From Pseudomonas oleovorans subsp. oleovorans (GTDB lineage Bacteria; Pseudomonadota; Gammaproteobacteria; Pseudomonadales; Pseudomonadaceae): a stretch of 64,000 nt of DNA. The notes under the pieces were generated by a model that searched no databases, was not told the DNA's origin, and saw nothing but the letters and a program-made list of their open reading frames with translations. Position numbers and translations under genes: made by a program. The stretch is taken from positions 62,001 through 126,000 of the forward strand of contig NZ_NIUB01000003.1 of assembly GCF_002197815.1 (NCBI RefSeq), read 5' to 3'. Below are positions 28,053-37,116 of the stretch, one piece after another; position 1 is the first letter of the stretch; each line of letters opens with the position of its first letter.

Positions 28053-29444
28053 ATGACTGCCAGTGGTATCGCCGCAACCGCCGTGGAAACCTTCGCTGCC
28101 CGTGAGCGCGCGCGCTTCCTCGAACGCAACCCGAAGTCGGTGGCCCTGGCCGAACGCGCCCGCCACTCGCTGTACGGCGGCGTACCGATGCACTGGATGG
28201 CCGATTGGTCGACGCCGGTGCCACTGTTCGTCGAACGTGCCAAGGGCGCACGTTTCTTCGATGTGGACGGTCACGAGTACATCGACTTCTGCCTGGGCGA
28301 CACCGGCACCATGTTCGGCCACTCGCCCGACCCGGTCGCGCGCGCCCTCGCCGAGCAAGCGAACAATGGCCTGACCACCATGCTGCCCGGCGAGGACGCT
28401 GTGGTATGCGGCGAGCTGCTGGCCCAGCGCTTCGGCCTGCCCTACTGGCAGGTGACCGCCACCGCCACCGACTCCAACCGCTACGTGCTGCGCTGGGCGC
28501 GCGCCATCACTCAGCGCAAGACCCTGCTGGTGTTCGACGGCTGCTACCACGGCACCGTCGACGACGTCATGGTGCGTCATCGCGATGGCCAGACCGTGCA
28601 CCGCTCCGGTCTGGTCGGCCAGGCCTATGACCTGACCGAGCACAGCCGCGCCATACCCTTCAACGATGTCGAGGCGCTGGAAGCGGCGCTGGCTCAGGGC
28701 GATGTCTGCGCCCTGCTCTGCGAGCCGGCGATGACCAATATCGGCATGGTGCTGCCCGATCCGGGCTTTATGCAGAAGTGCCGCGAGCTGACGCGCAAGT
28801 ACGGCAGCCTGCTGATCATCGACGAAACCCACACCATCTCCACCGACATCGGCGGCTGCACGCGACTGTGGGGCCTCGACCCGGACTTCTTCGTGGTCGG
28901 CAAACCCATCGCCGGCGGCGTGCCTTGCGGCGTCTTCGGTTGCAGCGCAGAGATGGCAGGCGCCATGACTAAGGCGCGTCAGCGCGACAGTGAAGAAAGC
29001 CACGGTCACGGCCACAGCGGCATGGGCACCACCCTGTCGGCCAACGCCCTGGCCATGCACTGCATGCGCGCCAACCTGGAACAGGTGATGACCCAGGCGG
29101 CCTACGACCACATGCTGCCGCTGGCGGCGCGCCTGGCCGAGGGCTTGCGTCAGTTGATCGGCAAGCACAACCTGAACTGGTCGGTGACCGAGCTGGGCGC
29201 ACGCTGCGAATTCCAGTTCTGCGCCACGTCGCCACGCACCGGTGCCGAGGCTGAAGCGGCATTCCATGACGAGCTGCAGATGGCCCTGCACCTGTACCTG
29301 ATCAACCGCGGCATCCTGATCACCCCGTTCCACAATATGACCCTGTGTTGCCCGAGCACCACAGCGCAGGATGTGGACAAGCTGATCACGATGCTCGATC
29401 AAGCCCTCACCGAGCTGCTGGCCATCCCCGGCGCCCGCGAGTAA
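28053..29444 (+). CDS. Class III aminotransferase (glutamate-1-semialdehyde aminotransferase-like)
   Basis: 463 aa PLP-dependent fold type I enzyme. Visible motifs: PLP-phosphate region GCYHGTVDD, the Asp of LLIIDETHT (about 265) and the Schiff-base Lys in VVGKPIAGGVP (about 283). The ATG at 28053 has GAGGTG at ideal spacing; in-frame ATGs at 28020/28023 lie next to the operator and lack a ribosome site. It is followed by a glutamine-synthetase-like gene and regulated by the divergent GntR gene, so it probably acts on an amine or amino acid in a catabolic route. Confidence 0.88.
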   Translation: MTASGIAATAVETFAARERARFLERNPKSVALAERARHSLYGGVPMHWMADWSTPVPLFVERAKGARFFDVDGHEYIDFCLGDTGTMFGHSPDPVARALAEQANNGLTTMLPGEDAVVCGELLAQRFGLPYWQVTATATDSNRYVLRWARAITQRKTLLVFDGCYHGTVDDVMVRHRDGQTVHRSGLVGQAYDLTEHSRAIPFNDVEALEAALAQGDVCALLCEPAMTNIGMVLPDPGFMQKCRELTRKYGSLLIIDETHTISTDIGGCTRLWGLDPDFFVVGKPIAGGVPCGVFGCSAEMAGAMTKARQRDSEESHGHGHSGMGTTLSANALAMHCMRANLEQVMTQAAYDHMLPLAARLAEGLRQLIGKHNLNWSVTELGARCEFQFCATSPRTGAEAEAAFHDELQMALHLYLINRGILITPFHNMTLCCPSTTAQDVDKLITMLDQALTELLAIPGARE

Positions 29445-29459
29445 TTCATCGATCAGCCT

Positions 29460-29506
29460 GTGGGAGGGGCTTTAGCCGCGACAGTCGCCGCTAAAGCGCC
29501 TCCCAC
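29460..29506. repeat. REP hairpin
   Basis: GTGGGAGGGGCTTTAGCCGCGA pairs with its near-perfect complement, between the aminotransferase and the ligase genes. Confidence 0.7.
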
Positions 29507-29534
29507 GAGATAACGACTCACTGTGAGAATCACC

Positions 29535-30902
29535 ATGCAATTCGCCAACCCGCAGGAAGCCCGCGACTTTCTCGCCGCCCACCCCGAGGTCCGCAGCATC
29601 GAGCTGATGCTGATCGACGCCAACGGCATCCCGCGCGGCAAGCTGCTGCATCGCGACGAGCTGCTGGCCATCTACGAAAACGGCCGACCGCTGCCCAGCT
29701 CGATCCTGTCGCTGACCATCCAGGGCGAGGACGTCGAGGAAAGCGGCCTGGTCTGGGAAGTGGCCGACGCCGACTGCTGGACCTACCCGCTGCCCGGCAG
29801 CCTGACCCTGCAACCCTGGCGCGTGGTGCCCACCGGCCAGGTGCAGGTGAGCATGCACCCGACCCAGGGTCTGCCGGCCACGCCGGGCGACCCACGCCAC
29901 GTGCTGGTACGTGCCATCGAGGCGCTCAAGGCCGATGGTTATCACCCGGTAATGGCGGTGGAGCTGGAGTTCTACCTGCTGGACAAGCAGCGTGACGCCA
30001 ATGGCCGCCCACAGCCCGCCGTACAGATGAACGGCGTGCGCCCACAGGCGCCGCAGGTCTACGGCGTGTACGAGCTGGAGCAGATGCAGCCGTTCCTCGA
30101 CGACCTCTACGCCGCCTGCGAGGCGCAGGGCCTGCCGGTGCGCACGGCCATCTCCGAATACGCGCCGGGCCAGCTCGAGCTGACCCTGGAGCACCGTTTC
30201 GATGCACTGCAGGCGGTAGACGAAGGCGTACGCTACAAGCGCCTGGTCAAGGGCGTGGCCAACAAACACGGCTTGCAGGCCTGCTTCATGGCCAAGCCGT
30301 TCGGCGACCTGGCTGGCAGCGGCATGCATATGCACGTGTCGCTGGCCGATGCCGAGGGCAACAACCTGATGGCATCGGAAGACCCACAAGGCACGCCGCT
30401 GCTGCGCCATGCCATTGGCGGCATGATGACAACGCTGGGCGATGCCATGGCGATCTTCTGCCCCAACGCCAACTCCTTCCGCCGCTTCCAGGCCAACAGC
30501 TACGCGCCGCTGGCCAAGAGCTGGGGGGTGAACAACCGCACCGTGTCATTCCGCGTTCCCGGCGGGCCGGCCAACAGTCGCCATGTCGAGCACCGCATCT
30601 GCGGTGCCGATGCCAACCCCTATCTGGCGGCAGCCGCGATCCTCGCCGGCATCCACAAGGGCATCCGCGAGCAGCTCGACCCAGGCGCAGCCATCGTCGG
30701 CAATGGCTACGAACAGGCCCGTGAAACCCTGCCCACCGACTGGCTCACCGCCCTGCGCAACCTGGAAGATTCGAGCTGGGCACGCGAAGCGCTAGGCGAG
30801 GACTTCCTCAGGGTATTCCTGGCGATCAAGTGGGCCGAGTTCCGTCAGTTCATGGGCGAAGTGGGCGAGCAGGATTGGCGTTGGTATCTGACTCACGCCT
30901 GA
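29535..30902 (+). CDS. Glutamine synthetase-family ligase (gamma-glutamyl-amine synthetase type)
   Basis: 455 aa, typical of the short PuuA/SpuB/IpuC-like branch that joins glutamate to an amine with ATP. GS motifs: MAVELEFYLLD and EYAPGQLELTLEH (metal Glu residues), GSGMHMHVSL (ATP/Glu site), NSFRRFQ, NRTVSFRVPGG and HRICGADANPYL. No adenylylation-loop region of classical GlnA is evident. The ATG at 29535 is preferred to an in-frame GTG at 29523. With the aminotransferase it suggests a gamma-glutamylated amine pathway, but a hydrolase or aldehyde dehydrogenase is not adjacent. Confidence 0.9.
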   Translation: MQFANPQEARDFLAAHPEVRSIELMLIDANGIPRGKLLHRDELLAIYENGRPLPSSILSLTIQGEDVEESGLVWEVADADCWTYPLPGSLTLQPWRVVPTGQVQVSMHPTQGLPATPGDPRHVLVRAIEALKADGYHPVMAVELEFYLLDKQRDANGRPQPAVQMNGVRPQAPQVYGVYELEQMQPFLDDLYAACEAQGLPVRTAISEYAPGQLELTLEHRFDALQAVDEGVRYKRLVKGVANKHGLQACFMAKPFGDLAGSGMHMHVSLADAEGNNLMASEDPQGTPLLRHAIGGMMTTLGDAMAIFCPNANSFRRFQANSYAPLAKSWGVNNRTVSFRVPGGPANSRHVEHRICGADANPYLAAAAILAGIHKGIREQLDPGAAIVGNGYEQARETLPTDWLTALRNLEDSSWAREALGEDFLRVFLAIKWAEFRQFMGEVGEQDWRWYLTHA

Positions 30903-30949
30903 TCGTCGCGGACGATAAGTTGGCGGCGAGCCCTGCCGCACACCCTTAT

Positions 30950-32212
30950 CTACAGCGGCATGCAGCGCCCATTGAATCCTGCCTCGTGCGGGCCGTCGAA
31001 GCATAGCTGGCCTTGTCCGTCGGGTTCGGCCAGCTGTGTCGGATGGTAGGGGTTGCGGGCATCCGGCATCTTGGCCAGCTGCTCGGCATCGAAAGGCCCC
31101 GGAGGCAGGCTCACCACCACGGCCAGCAAACGGCGCTTGGCCTCCAGGTCATGCAAACGCCCGGCATACCGGCGCATGTCAGGGCCGGCAACGGTCAGCA
31201 GGATATTGCCGGCCCGGTTGCGTATGCCGCCAACCGAGGCCGGCCCGGGAGCCGGCTCCTGCATCGCTGCGGCAAACGCCTCTGGCTCCAGCTGCGACAA
31301 CTGCACAGCCCGCGCATACGGCGCCAGGCTGGCGTTGATGGTCATCTGCGGGCGGAAGAACAGCTGCAGGCCAAGGTATTCCCGGCCGGAGACGCTCTCC
31401 GGCAGTTGCGCATACATCTGCGCGATACCGTAGAACTCGCGCTGCATGGGCTTGAGCAGCGAGCGCTCGTCCACGCTGAACGGCTTCGGAACCGACGGGC
31501 GCGGGATCAGCCCCTGGCGATACAGGCGGACCTGCCATTCCAGATTGCGGTTGACCAACACGCCCAGCAGCATCTTCAGCACCAGGTTGTCCGCACGCGC
31601 CAGTTGCTGGCGCAGTAGCCTGAGCTCCTCGCGCAGCCCTCCCTGTGCCACATCACCCTGACCATCACGGGCCATTTGCAGCATCAGTAGATTGAGCACC
31701 TGCTGGCCCGCGTACACATAAGTGAGTCGCGGTACCGGCTCGGCGACACTCACCGAGGTCAGCGTGCGGTAGTCGTCCATGTTGAGAAAATCCCAGTAGC
31801 GCCGCTGCAGAGCGAACCAATCGGGGGCGATACGGCTGCCCAGGTCGGCCTGTGCCAGCAGGCTGTCGAAGCAGCCGAGCGCCTCGATTCGGCAGAACAG
31901 TCGCCCTTCTGGCAACGACAGGCTGGCAACGGTCGGCCCCGAATAATCGCTATCGGTCACGCCGCGCCCGGCGTACCAGCGCTCGTAGTGCTGCAGACGG
32001 GCCTTACCCAGTGCCTCGGGCTGCTCATCGAAAGGCGCATCGATCCCGTTGAGGAAAAGGTACGCGCGGCTTTCGCCGGTCGCCGCCTGCACCTGCTGCT
32101 GCCAGTCCTGCACCTGAGTGCCAAGCGGCTCATCACGCAGCCAGGCGCTGCCACCGACCAGCAGCGCCAGCGCCAGAATCACAGCACCCAGCAGGCCATC
32201 CCGTCGGCTCAC
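30950..32212 (-). CDS. Uncharacterised membrane-anchored protein
   Basis: 420 aa. One N-terminal membrane segment (about 6-24; LLGAVILALALLVGGSAWL), the rest predicted periplasmic and mostly helical. It has no motif I recognise. The GTG start overlaps the stop of the upstream gene (GTGA), so the two are translationally coupled. The upstream partner is a secreted TPR-like protein, so both probably act in the periplasm. Confidence 0.8.
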   Translation of the reverse strand: MSRRDGLLGAVILALALLVGGSAWLRDEPLGTQVQDWQQQVQAATGESRAYLFLNGIDAPFDEQPEALGKARLQHYERWYAGRGVTDSDYSGPTVASLSLPEGRLFCRIEALGCFDSLLAQADLGSRIAPDWFALQRRYWDFLNMDDYRTLTSVSVAEPVPRLTYVYAGQQVLNLLMLQMARDGQGDVAQGGLREELRLLRQQLARADNLVLKMLLGVLVNRNLEWQVRLYRQGLIPRPSVPKPFSVDERSLLKPMQREFYGIAQMYAQLPESVSGREYLGLQLFFRPQMTINASLAPYARAVQLSQLEPEAFAAAMQEPAPGPASVGGIRNRAGNILLTVAGPDMRRYAGRLHDLEAKRRLLAVVVSLPPGPFDAEQLAKMPDARNPYHPTQLAEPDGQGQLCFDGPHEAGFNGRCMPL

Positions 32213-32928
32213 TGACGCACCTGCGCATCGACCTTGATGTAGTCGCCCGCCACGCTGATGCCCATGCCGCCATAGTCCTGGCAGCCATCGGCGAACACTT
32301 CCAGCACGCGCAGCGAGATTCCCTCGCGCAGCAGACTCACCGCGCAACCAGCATTCAGCGCGGCATCCTCCAGGCGCATCTGCACAGCGTCGCCGACCAG
32401 CTTGCCCTCAAGCTCACCGACGGCCGCCGGGCCGTACTCCTCGACCCGCGCCCCCGCGCGCAACGGCGCGAAGCTGGCGTGATAACCGCCGCCAGGAATC
32501 TCGCTGATCTGCAGTTCGCTCCACACCGCCTGGCCGCTGTAGCGCAGGTAGCGGCCTACCGGGCTGGCACTCAGTGCCGGGTAATCCAGCGCCTGGCTGA
32601 CCTTGATCAGGTTGTGCCGCGTTGCCGAACCGTAAAGGTTGGTGTCCAGTGCCAACTGCAGCCAGGCGCGGGCCATGCCGGCGTCATCGGCGCGCAGGTT
32701 GGCCAACATCAGATTGTTAACGGCGAGCTCGAGCCCAGCTTCATCTTCGTTCTCGACGCGACGCAGCTGACGTTCGAAGGACTCGATGGCCACCTCGAAA
32801 CGACCGGCCTGATAGGCGGCCGAGCCCTCCTGGTTGCACTGCGCCGGTGTATCGCACGTTTGTTCTGCCAGTGCCGGCAGGGCGAGCAGGCCAAGCAACA
32901 TAAGGGGAATGTGGCGCAAGGGCATCAT
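32209..32928 (-). CDS. Uncharacterised secreted TPR-like protein
   Basis: 239 aa. Signal peptide ends at PALA-EQ (about residue 22). Cys pairs follow (QTCDTPAQCNQE), then a TPR-like stretch (AAYQAGRFEVAIESFERQL; LMLANLRADDAGMARAWLQLAL) and a C-terminal beta-rich part with two more Cys. ATG at 32928 (or 32925). Operon partner of the membrane protein downstream. I do not recognise a function. Confidence 0.78.
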   Translation of the reverse strand: MMPLRHIPLMLLGLLALPALAEQTCDTPAQCNQEGSAAYQAGRFEVAIESFERQLRRVENEDEAGLELAVNNLMLANLRADDAGMARAWLQLALDTNLYGSATRHNLIKVSQALDYPALSASPVGRYLRYSGQAVWSELQISEIPGGGYHASFAPLRAGARVEEYGPAAVGELEGKLVGDAVQMRLEDAALNAGCAVSLLREGISLRVLEVFADGCQDYGGMGISVAGDYIKVDAQVRQ

Positions 32929-33012
32929 CTGGCATCCTAACCAAGCAAAACCCCATATTAGCCGGGCGACGCACAGCGCGGCAGCGCACAGCCTCCCAAT
33001 TTCGGAGTCACC

Positions 33013-33504
33013 ATGGAAGCCGGAACCGCACAACTCACGATGACCGTACTGATGACCCCGGACATGGCCAACTTCTCGGGCAACGTCCACGGCGGCACCC
33101 TGCTCAAATACATGGACGAAGTCGCCTACGCCTGCGCCAGCCGCTACGCAGGGCGCTACGTGGTGACGCTGTCGGTGGATCAGGTGATCTTTCGCGAGCC
33201 GGTGCATGTCGGCGAAATGGTCACCTTCCTCGCCTCGGTCAACTATTGCGGTCGCACCTCCATGGAAGTCGGCATCAAGGTGATCACCGAGAACATCCGC
33301 GAACGCTCGGTACGCCATACCAACAGCAGCTTCTTCACCATGGTGGCGATGGACGAGCAGGGTCGCCCGGCAGTGGTGCCCGAACTGCACCCGGACACAC
33401 CCGACGGCCTGCGCCGTCAGCGCCAGGCCAAACAGCGCCGGCAGATTCGTGAAGAGCTGCAACAGCGCTACCAGGCGTTGAGCGACGAAAAGAACCTGGC
33501 ATAG
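33013..33504 (+). CDS. Acyl-CoA thioesterase (hotdog fold, YciA/BACH type)
   Basis: 163 aa. Hotdog-fold thioesterase with NVHGGTLLKYMDEVAYACASRYAG (about residues 24-47; Asp of MDE is the usual catalytic acid) and TLSVDQVIFREPVHVGE. Hydrolyses acyl-CoA to free acid and CoA. Charged helical tail (about 130-163). The ATG at 33013 has a GGAG site. Single-gene unit. Confidence 0.9.
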   Translation: MEAGTAQLTMTVLMTPDMANFSGNVHGGTLLKYMDEVAYACASRYAGRYVVTLSVDQVIFREPVHVGEMVTFLASVNYCGRTSMEVGIKVITENIRERSVRHTNSSFFTMVAMDEQGRPAVVPELHPDTPDGLRRQRQAKQRRQIREELQQRYQALSDEKNLA

Positions 33505-33532
33505 GGTCGTAACGGGCGGGCCATCGCCCCCT

Positions 33533-34066
33533 TCAATCGTGACCGATATAGAACAGCAGCTCGCGGCGCTGCGGATGATCCTTGAGCCAGGTACGAATTT
33601 CGTCAGCACGGGCGATGGCGTCCTCGCCGGCGATGCGGCTGAAACGCTCGCGACGTGCCTGTTCGCTGGCTTCCTGCCGCACCTGGCGCTGCCAGGCGTC
33701 GGTGAAGATCGCCGGCATGCGCTGGCTCAGCTCCAGGGCCTTGAGCAATTGCCATTCGCCACTGTCCAGCCAGGCTTCGTCGCAAGTACCGCATAGGTCG
33801 AGACGGTTGGCACGGGTGCCGCTGAACTGAAACTTGCTCATCAGCTTGGCGCACTTGGGGCAACTCAGGGCATGACTGGTTTCGCCCGCTTCGGCCTCGG
33901 CGGCCAGCTCAACTGATGTCTCGTGTGCTGGCTGGCGCTCGGCCCAGTCGCGGTAGTGCAGCAGGCTGACCAGTGTGCCTTGGCACTGTGCACTGCCATG
34001 GCCAAGCAGGCCATCTTCGAGTTTTGCTGGTTGCAGGCGAGTCGTACGGCAGGCGGGGCAATGCAT
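33533..34066 (-). CDS. TFIIB-type zinc-ribbon protein
   Basis: 177 aa. An N-terminal CPAC pair and a second zinc ribbon LSCPKCAKLMSKF...LDLCGTCDEAWLDSGEW (about 68-104) match the zf-TFIIB/DUF family of small bacterial proteins. The C-terminal half is helical and charged. The role is unknown; it may bind nucleic acid or act as a zinc-bound adaptor. It converges with the thioesterase gene, with 28 bases between stops. Confidence 0.82.
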   Translation of the reverse strand: MHCPACRTTRLQPAKLEDGLLGHGSAQCQGTLVSLLHYRDWAERQPAHETSVELAAEAEAGETSHALSCPKCAKLMSKFQFSGTRANRLDLCGTCDEAWLDSGEWQLLKALELSQRMPAIFTDAWQRQVRQEASEQARRERFSRIAGEDAIARADEIRTWLKDHPQRRELLFYIGHD

Positions 34067-34104
34067 GGTGACGTCCTTTTCCTATTGAGTGCGCGAACGC
34101 TAAT

Positions 34105-34159
34105 CTAGGGTCTGTTGCCGTTTCGCGCACGGCCGCGACGAAACGGCAACAGACCCTAG
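34105..34159. repeat. Perfect 21-bp inverted repeat with CTAG ends
   Basis: The 21-bp arms begin with CTAGGGTCTGTTGCCGTTTC and are perfectly complementary, with a 13-base loop. Unlike the REP family elsewhere in the window. It may be a minimal MITE or an IS end remnant. Confidence 0.7.
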
Positions 34160-34238
34160 GGCAAATACGAGAGCAAGAGCGACCCTGAGAACTACTTGGC
34201 GGATAGGCTAAGCTCTGTCTCCCGGATCTGGAGTCGTC

Positions 34239-34634
34239 ATGATCAACCTGTTCGATGTCTTCCTGCTGATGCTGTTCGCTGCCGTCTGCGCCTGGCTGTG
34301 GCGCGGCCATGGTATTCGCGAGCGTGCACTGGCGTTCGCCAAGCAGCACTGCGCCAAGCTCGACGTGGAGTTGCTCGACGGTGCCGTGGCGCTGCGCCGC
34401 CTGGCCATCCAGCGCGACGGCAAGGGCCACCGGCGCCTGGCGCGACTCTATGACTTCGAGTTCACCGTCACCGGCGAGCAACGACTGCGCGGGCATATCA
34501 GCATGTTCGGCCCGCATCTCGGCCGCATCGAACTGCAGCCCCATCCGATACTGGAGCCGCAACCCGAGCCGGTTGCGGTGCAGCAGCCAGGCAACGTCAT
34601 CCGCCTGGAAGACTGGCGGCGCAAGGCGCAGTAG
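34239..34634 (+). CDS. DUF3301 domain protein
   Basis: 131 aa. One N-terminal membrane helix (about 3-20) followed by a small domain typical of DUF3301 (RALAFAKQHCAKLDVELLDGAVALRRL; LARLYDFEFTVTG) and a flexible C-terminal tail ending NVIRLEDWRRK. Probably an inner-membrane protein facing the cytoplasm. Function unknown. Confidence 0.85.
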   Translation: MINLFDVFLLMLFAAVCAWLWRGHGIRERALAFAKQHCAKLDVELLDGAVALRRLAIQRDGKGHRRLARLYDFEFTVTGEQRLRGHISMFGPHLGRIELQPHPILEPQPEPVAVQQPGNVIRLEDWRRKAQ

Positions 34635-34654
34635 AGCAGCGTGCAGCCTCAATC

Positions 34655-34712
34655 GTAGGAGCCGGCTTGCCGGTGATATTCGCTACTTGATCGCCGGCAA
34701 GCCGGCTCCTAC
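34655..34712. repeat. REP hairpin
   Basis: GTAGGAGCCGGCTTGCCGG pairs with CCGGCAAGCCGGCTCCTAC, between the DUF3301 and hydrolase genes. Confidence 0.8.
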
Positions 34713-34728
34713 ATGATGTAGAGATCTA

Positions 34729-35607
34729 TCAGCTGCGCTGCAGCAGAAAGTCAGCCACGCGCTCGGCGCTGTCTGCCGGTTGCTCCTGCATGAAGCAGTG
34801 CCCACCCGGCACCACCTGACTGCGCACATGGGGGTTGCTCGCGCACCAGCGCGCCACGGACTTGGCAACGAAGGGATAGGTGCGTGAGCCGTGAATCACT
34901 TCGGTCGGCGTCGTCACCTTGGCCAGCGAAGGCCACAGGCGCCGCGGGAAGGAACCGAAAATATCCGCCTCGCGGCTGGGTCGACACTTGAGTTCGACAC
35001 CGCCCTCGACCTCCTTCAGCGCATGCTCGATATAGGCGTCGAATGCCGCCTCGTCCCAGCCACGGAACATGCCACGACCATGCAGTGCGGCGTGCGCGCT
35101 GGCACGATCCGGCCATTGCCGGCGGCGCTTCTGCGCCTTCTTCGCCATGCCGGTGCGCTGCGCCAGGCCGACCACGTCGGACAATGCCATCACCCCGATC
35201 ATCGCTGGGCTAAATAGCACTGGATCGAGCAGCACGGCACGGCGGAACAGCTCGGGATGACGCGCCAGGATCAGGCTGGTGAGCACACCGCCGAAGCTGT
35301 GACCAAGGGCGAAGCGCGGCACGTCGCCGAACGGTCCTCGCAGGGTATCGAAGGCCTCCACCGCCAGCTCAGCGTTGCGGTTCCAGCCGTGAAAGCGGCC
35401 GCCATGGTCGCTGTCACCATGGCCCTGCACATCGCACAGCCATAGGTCGAAGTCCTCGGCCAGCAGCGCCAGCATCGGCGTGTAGACACGCCCGCAATAG
35501 CCATTGCCGTGCAGGAAATGCAGCAGCGGCTTGCCCGACGGCGGCGTGTGCCAGCCACGCAGGGTGAAACCGGCAGAGGTGTCATGAGACCAGGGCAGCA
35601 GTTGCAT
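34729..35607 (-). CDS. Alpha/beta hydrolase
   Basis: 292 aa, cytoplasmic. Oxyanion region LHFLHGNGYCGRVY, nucleophile elbow GHSFGG (about residues 102-107; Ser nucleophile), acid in the C-terminal half and catalytic His in VPGGHCF (about 268). The lid region (about 145-205) is basic. A typical broad serine hydrolase; substrate unknown. It lies 34 bases downstream of the COG0523 GTPase gene on the same strand, so the two may be co-transcribed. Confidence 0.88.
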   Translation of the reverse strand: MQLLPWSHDTSAGFTLRGWHTPPSGKPLLHFLHGNGYCGRVYTPMLALLAEDFDLWLCDVQGHGDSDHGGRFHGWNRNAELAVEAFDTLRGPFGDVPRFALGHSFGGVLTSLILARHPELFRRAVLLDPVLFSPAMIGVMALSDVVGLAQRTGMAKKAQKRRRQWPDRASAHAALHGRGMFRGWDEAAFDAYIEHALKEVEGGVELKCRPSREADIFGSFPRRLWPSLAKVTTPTEVIHGSRTYPFVAKSVARWCASNPHVRSQVVPGGHCFMQEQPADSAERVADFLLQRS

Positions 35608-35641
35608 TGAGGTTATCCACAGCGACGAAAGCGCGGCGAGT

Positions 35642-36622
35642 TTAGCAGTCTGTCGCCCGGATTCGACAGGTGGCGAAGGAGGTAGTCAGCACGTCGACGC
35701 TCTGTGCCTGATCGAAGATCAGCTCCAACCGTGAGTCCCTGCGCCATTCGCTCGGACTCCAGGCCGCCAACGCTTGCCCCTGCAAGGCATTCAACGAGTG
35801 CCAGCCTGCGGCACCATGCAGCACGGCCTTGGCCCTGCGCCAACCCAGGCTTTGCAGCCAGCGGCTGACCTGCTCGAGGTCGAAACGCTGGCTCGGGTGC
35901 CAGCGCCAGCCGATACTCCAGCCTTCGACCTGATCCTGCACCTGGCAGACAGGCTCGGCGGCGTTGCGCCAGATCTGCGCCAGGCCGGGTGCAGCTGTGG
36001 GTAACTCGGCGCTCACCCCGATGGGCGAGGCCTGCGCCGCCAGCCCCGGCAACAGGGCCAGGTCGAGCCGGCCCTGCGCGGTCCAGTGCAGCGGCACGGA
36101 TGGCAGATCGGTAGCAATCCGCGCTCGCGCCTCGGCGTCCAAGCCTTCGCTCTTGTTCAACAGCAGCAAGCCGGCCTCAGCCAGCGCCTGACGCTGCACG
36201 TCCGGCAGCGGCTGACCGCTAGCCAGCGCGGCAGCATCCAGCACCATCAGTGCCGGTTGCATGGCCAACACATCGAGCCAGGGCGGCTGGCGCAATTGCG
36301 CCAGCACCTGCGCCGGATGCCCCAGGCCGGACGGTTCGATCAGCAGGCGGTCGGGCCTGGCCTTGCGCAGCAGGCGCCCGAGGCCGACCTGAAACGGCGC
36401 ACCATTGACGCAGCACAGGCAACCACCTGCCACTTCGGCCATGGCAATGCCGTCGTCGCCCTGCTCGAGCAAGGCGGCGTCCAGACCGATCTGGCCGAAT
36501 TCGTTGATCAGCACCGCCCAGCGCTCGCCCGCCGGTTTCTGCGCCAGCAGGTGACGGATCAACGTGGTCTTGCCGGCACCGAGCGGGCCGGCAATGAGGT
36601 GGGTAGGGATTTGACTGAGCAT
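35642..36622 (-). CDS. CobW/COG0523 GTP-binding metallochaperone-like protein
   Basis: 326 aa G3E-family GTPase. Walker A GPLGAGKTT (about 12), metal-binding motif GGCLCCVN (CxCC, about 66-73), switch EPSGLGHP, base recognition NKSE (about 155) and a CobW C-terminal domain (about 230-320). No Zur box is visible upstream, unlike the second COG0523 gene at 38097. It may serve another metal or be constitutive. The ATG at 36622 gives the normal N-terminus. Confidence 0.9.
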   Translation of the reverse strand: MLSQIPTHLIAGPLGAGKTTLIRHLLAQKPAGERWAVLINEFGQIGLDAALLEQGDDGIAMAEVAGGCLCCVNGAPFQVGLGRLLRKARPDRLLIEPSGLGHPAQVLAQLRQPPWLDVLAMQPALMVLDAAALASGQPLPDVQRQALAEAGLLLLNKSEGLDAEARARIATDLPSVPLHWTAQGRLDLALLPGLAAQASPIGVSAELPTAAPGLAQIWRNAAEPVCQVQDQVEGWSIGWRWHPSQRFDLEQVSRWLQSLGWRRAKAVLHGAAGWHSLNALQGQALAAWSPSEWRRDSRLELIFDQAQSVDVLTTSFATCRIRATDC

Positions 36623-36717
36623 GAATTTATGTTCGGTGGTTCGCCAGACAAGTGCCAGCACAGACTGCGATTAAGCAGCATGTTAGATTCGCCGGCAGTT
36701 TTTCGGGAGTCGAAACG

Positions 36718-37068
36718 ATGCGTGCATGGCTGTTGCTGTTTTCCCTGCTGCCGGGCCTGGCCCTGGCCGAAGCCTGTGTGGTGCATAGCCAGGCCGAACG
36801 CCTGGACGTGAAGGTCTGCCAGGAGAATCGCAACATCCCCGCCACGCTGTTTCGCGAGGGCTTCTGCCAACCGCAGTTGCAAGGCCAGACGGTCGAGGTG
36901 GAGTTCGTCGAGCAGTGCCCCAAGGGTGCCCACGGCGTCTGCCAGAACGCGCGCGCCGGTAGCGGTATGTACCTGCAGAACATCCACTACTACGGCGTGG
37001 CCAGCGACGCGTTGTACCTGGAGCCGGCCTGCAAGACGCAGTATCAGGGCCAGTGGATCAAGCCCTGA
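36718..37068 (+). CDS. Small secreted six-cysteine protein
   Basis: 116 aa. Signal peptide ends at LALA-EA (about residue 18). The mature 98-residue protein has six Cys (EACVV, KVCQE, GFCQP, EQCPK, GVCQN, PACKT), which points to three disulfides in the periplasm. No motif recognised. The ATG at 36718 follows GGGAG. Divergent from the COG0523 GTPase. Confidence 0.78.
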   Translation: MRAWLLLFSLLPGLALAEACVVHSQAERLDVKVCQENRNIPATLFREGFCQPQLQGQTVEVEFVEQCPKGAHGVCQNARAGSGMYLQNIHYYGVASDALYLEPACKTQYQGQWIKP

Positions 37069-37116
37069 GTACCTGCAATCACCTGCGCAACGCCGAGCCA
37101 CGTGACTCTGAATAGC

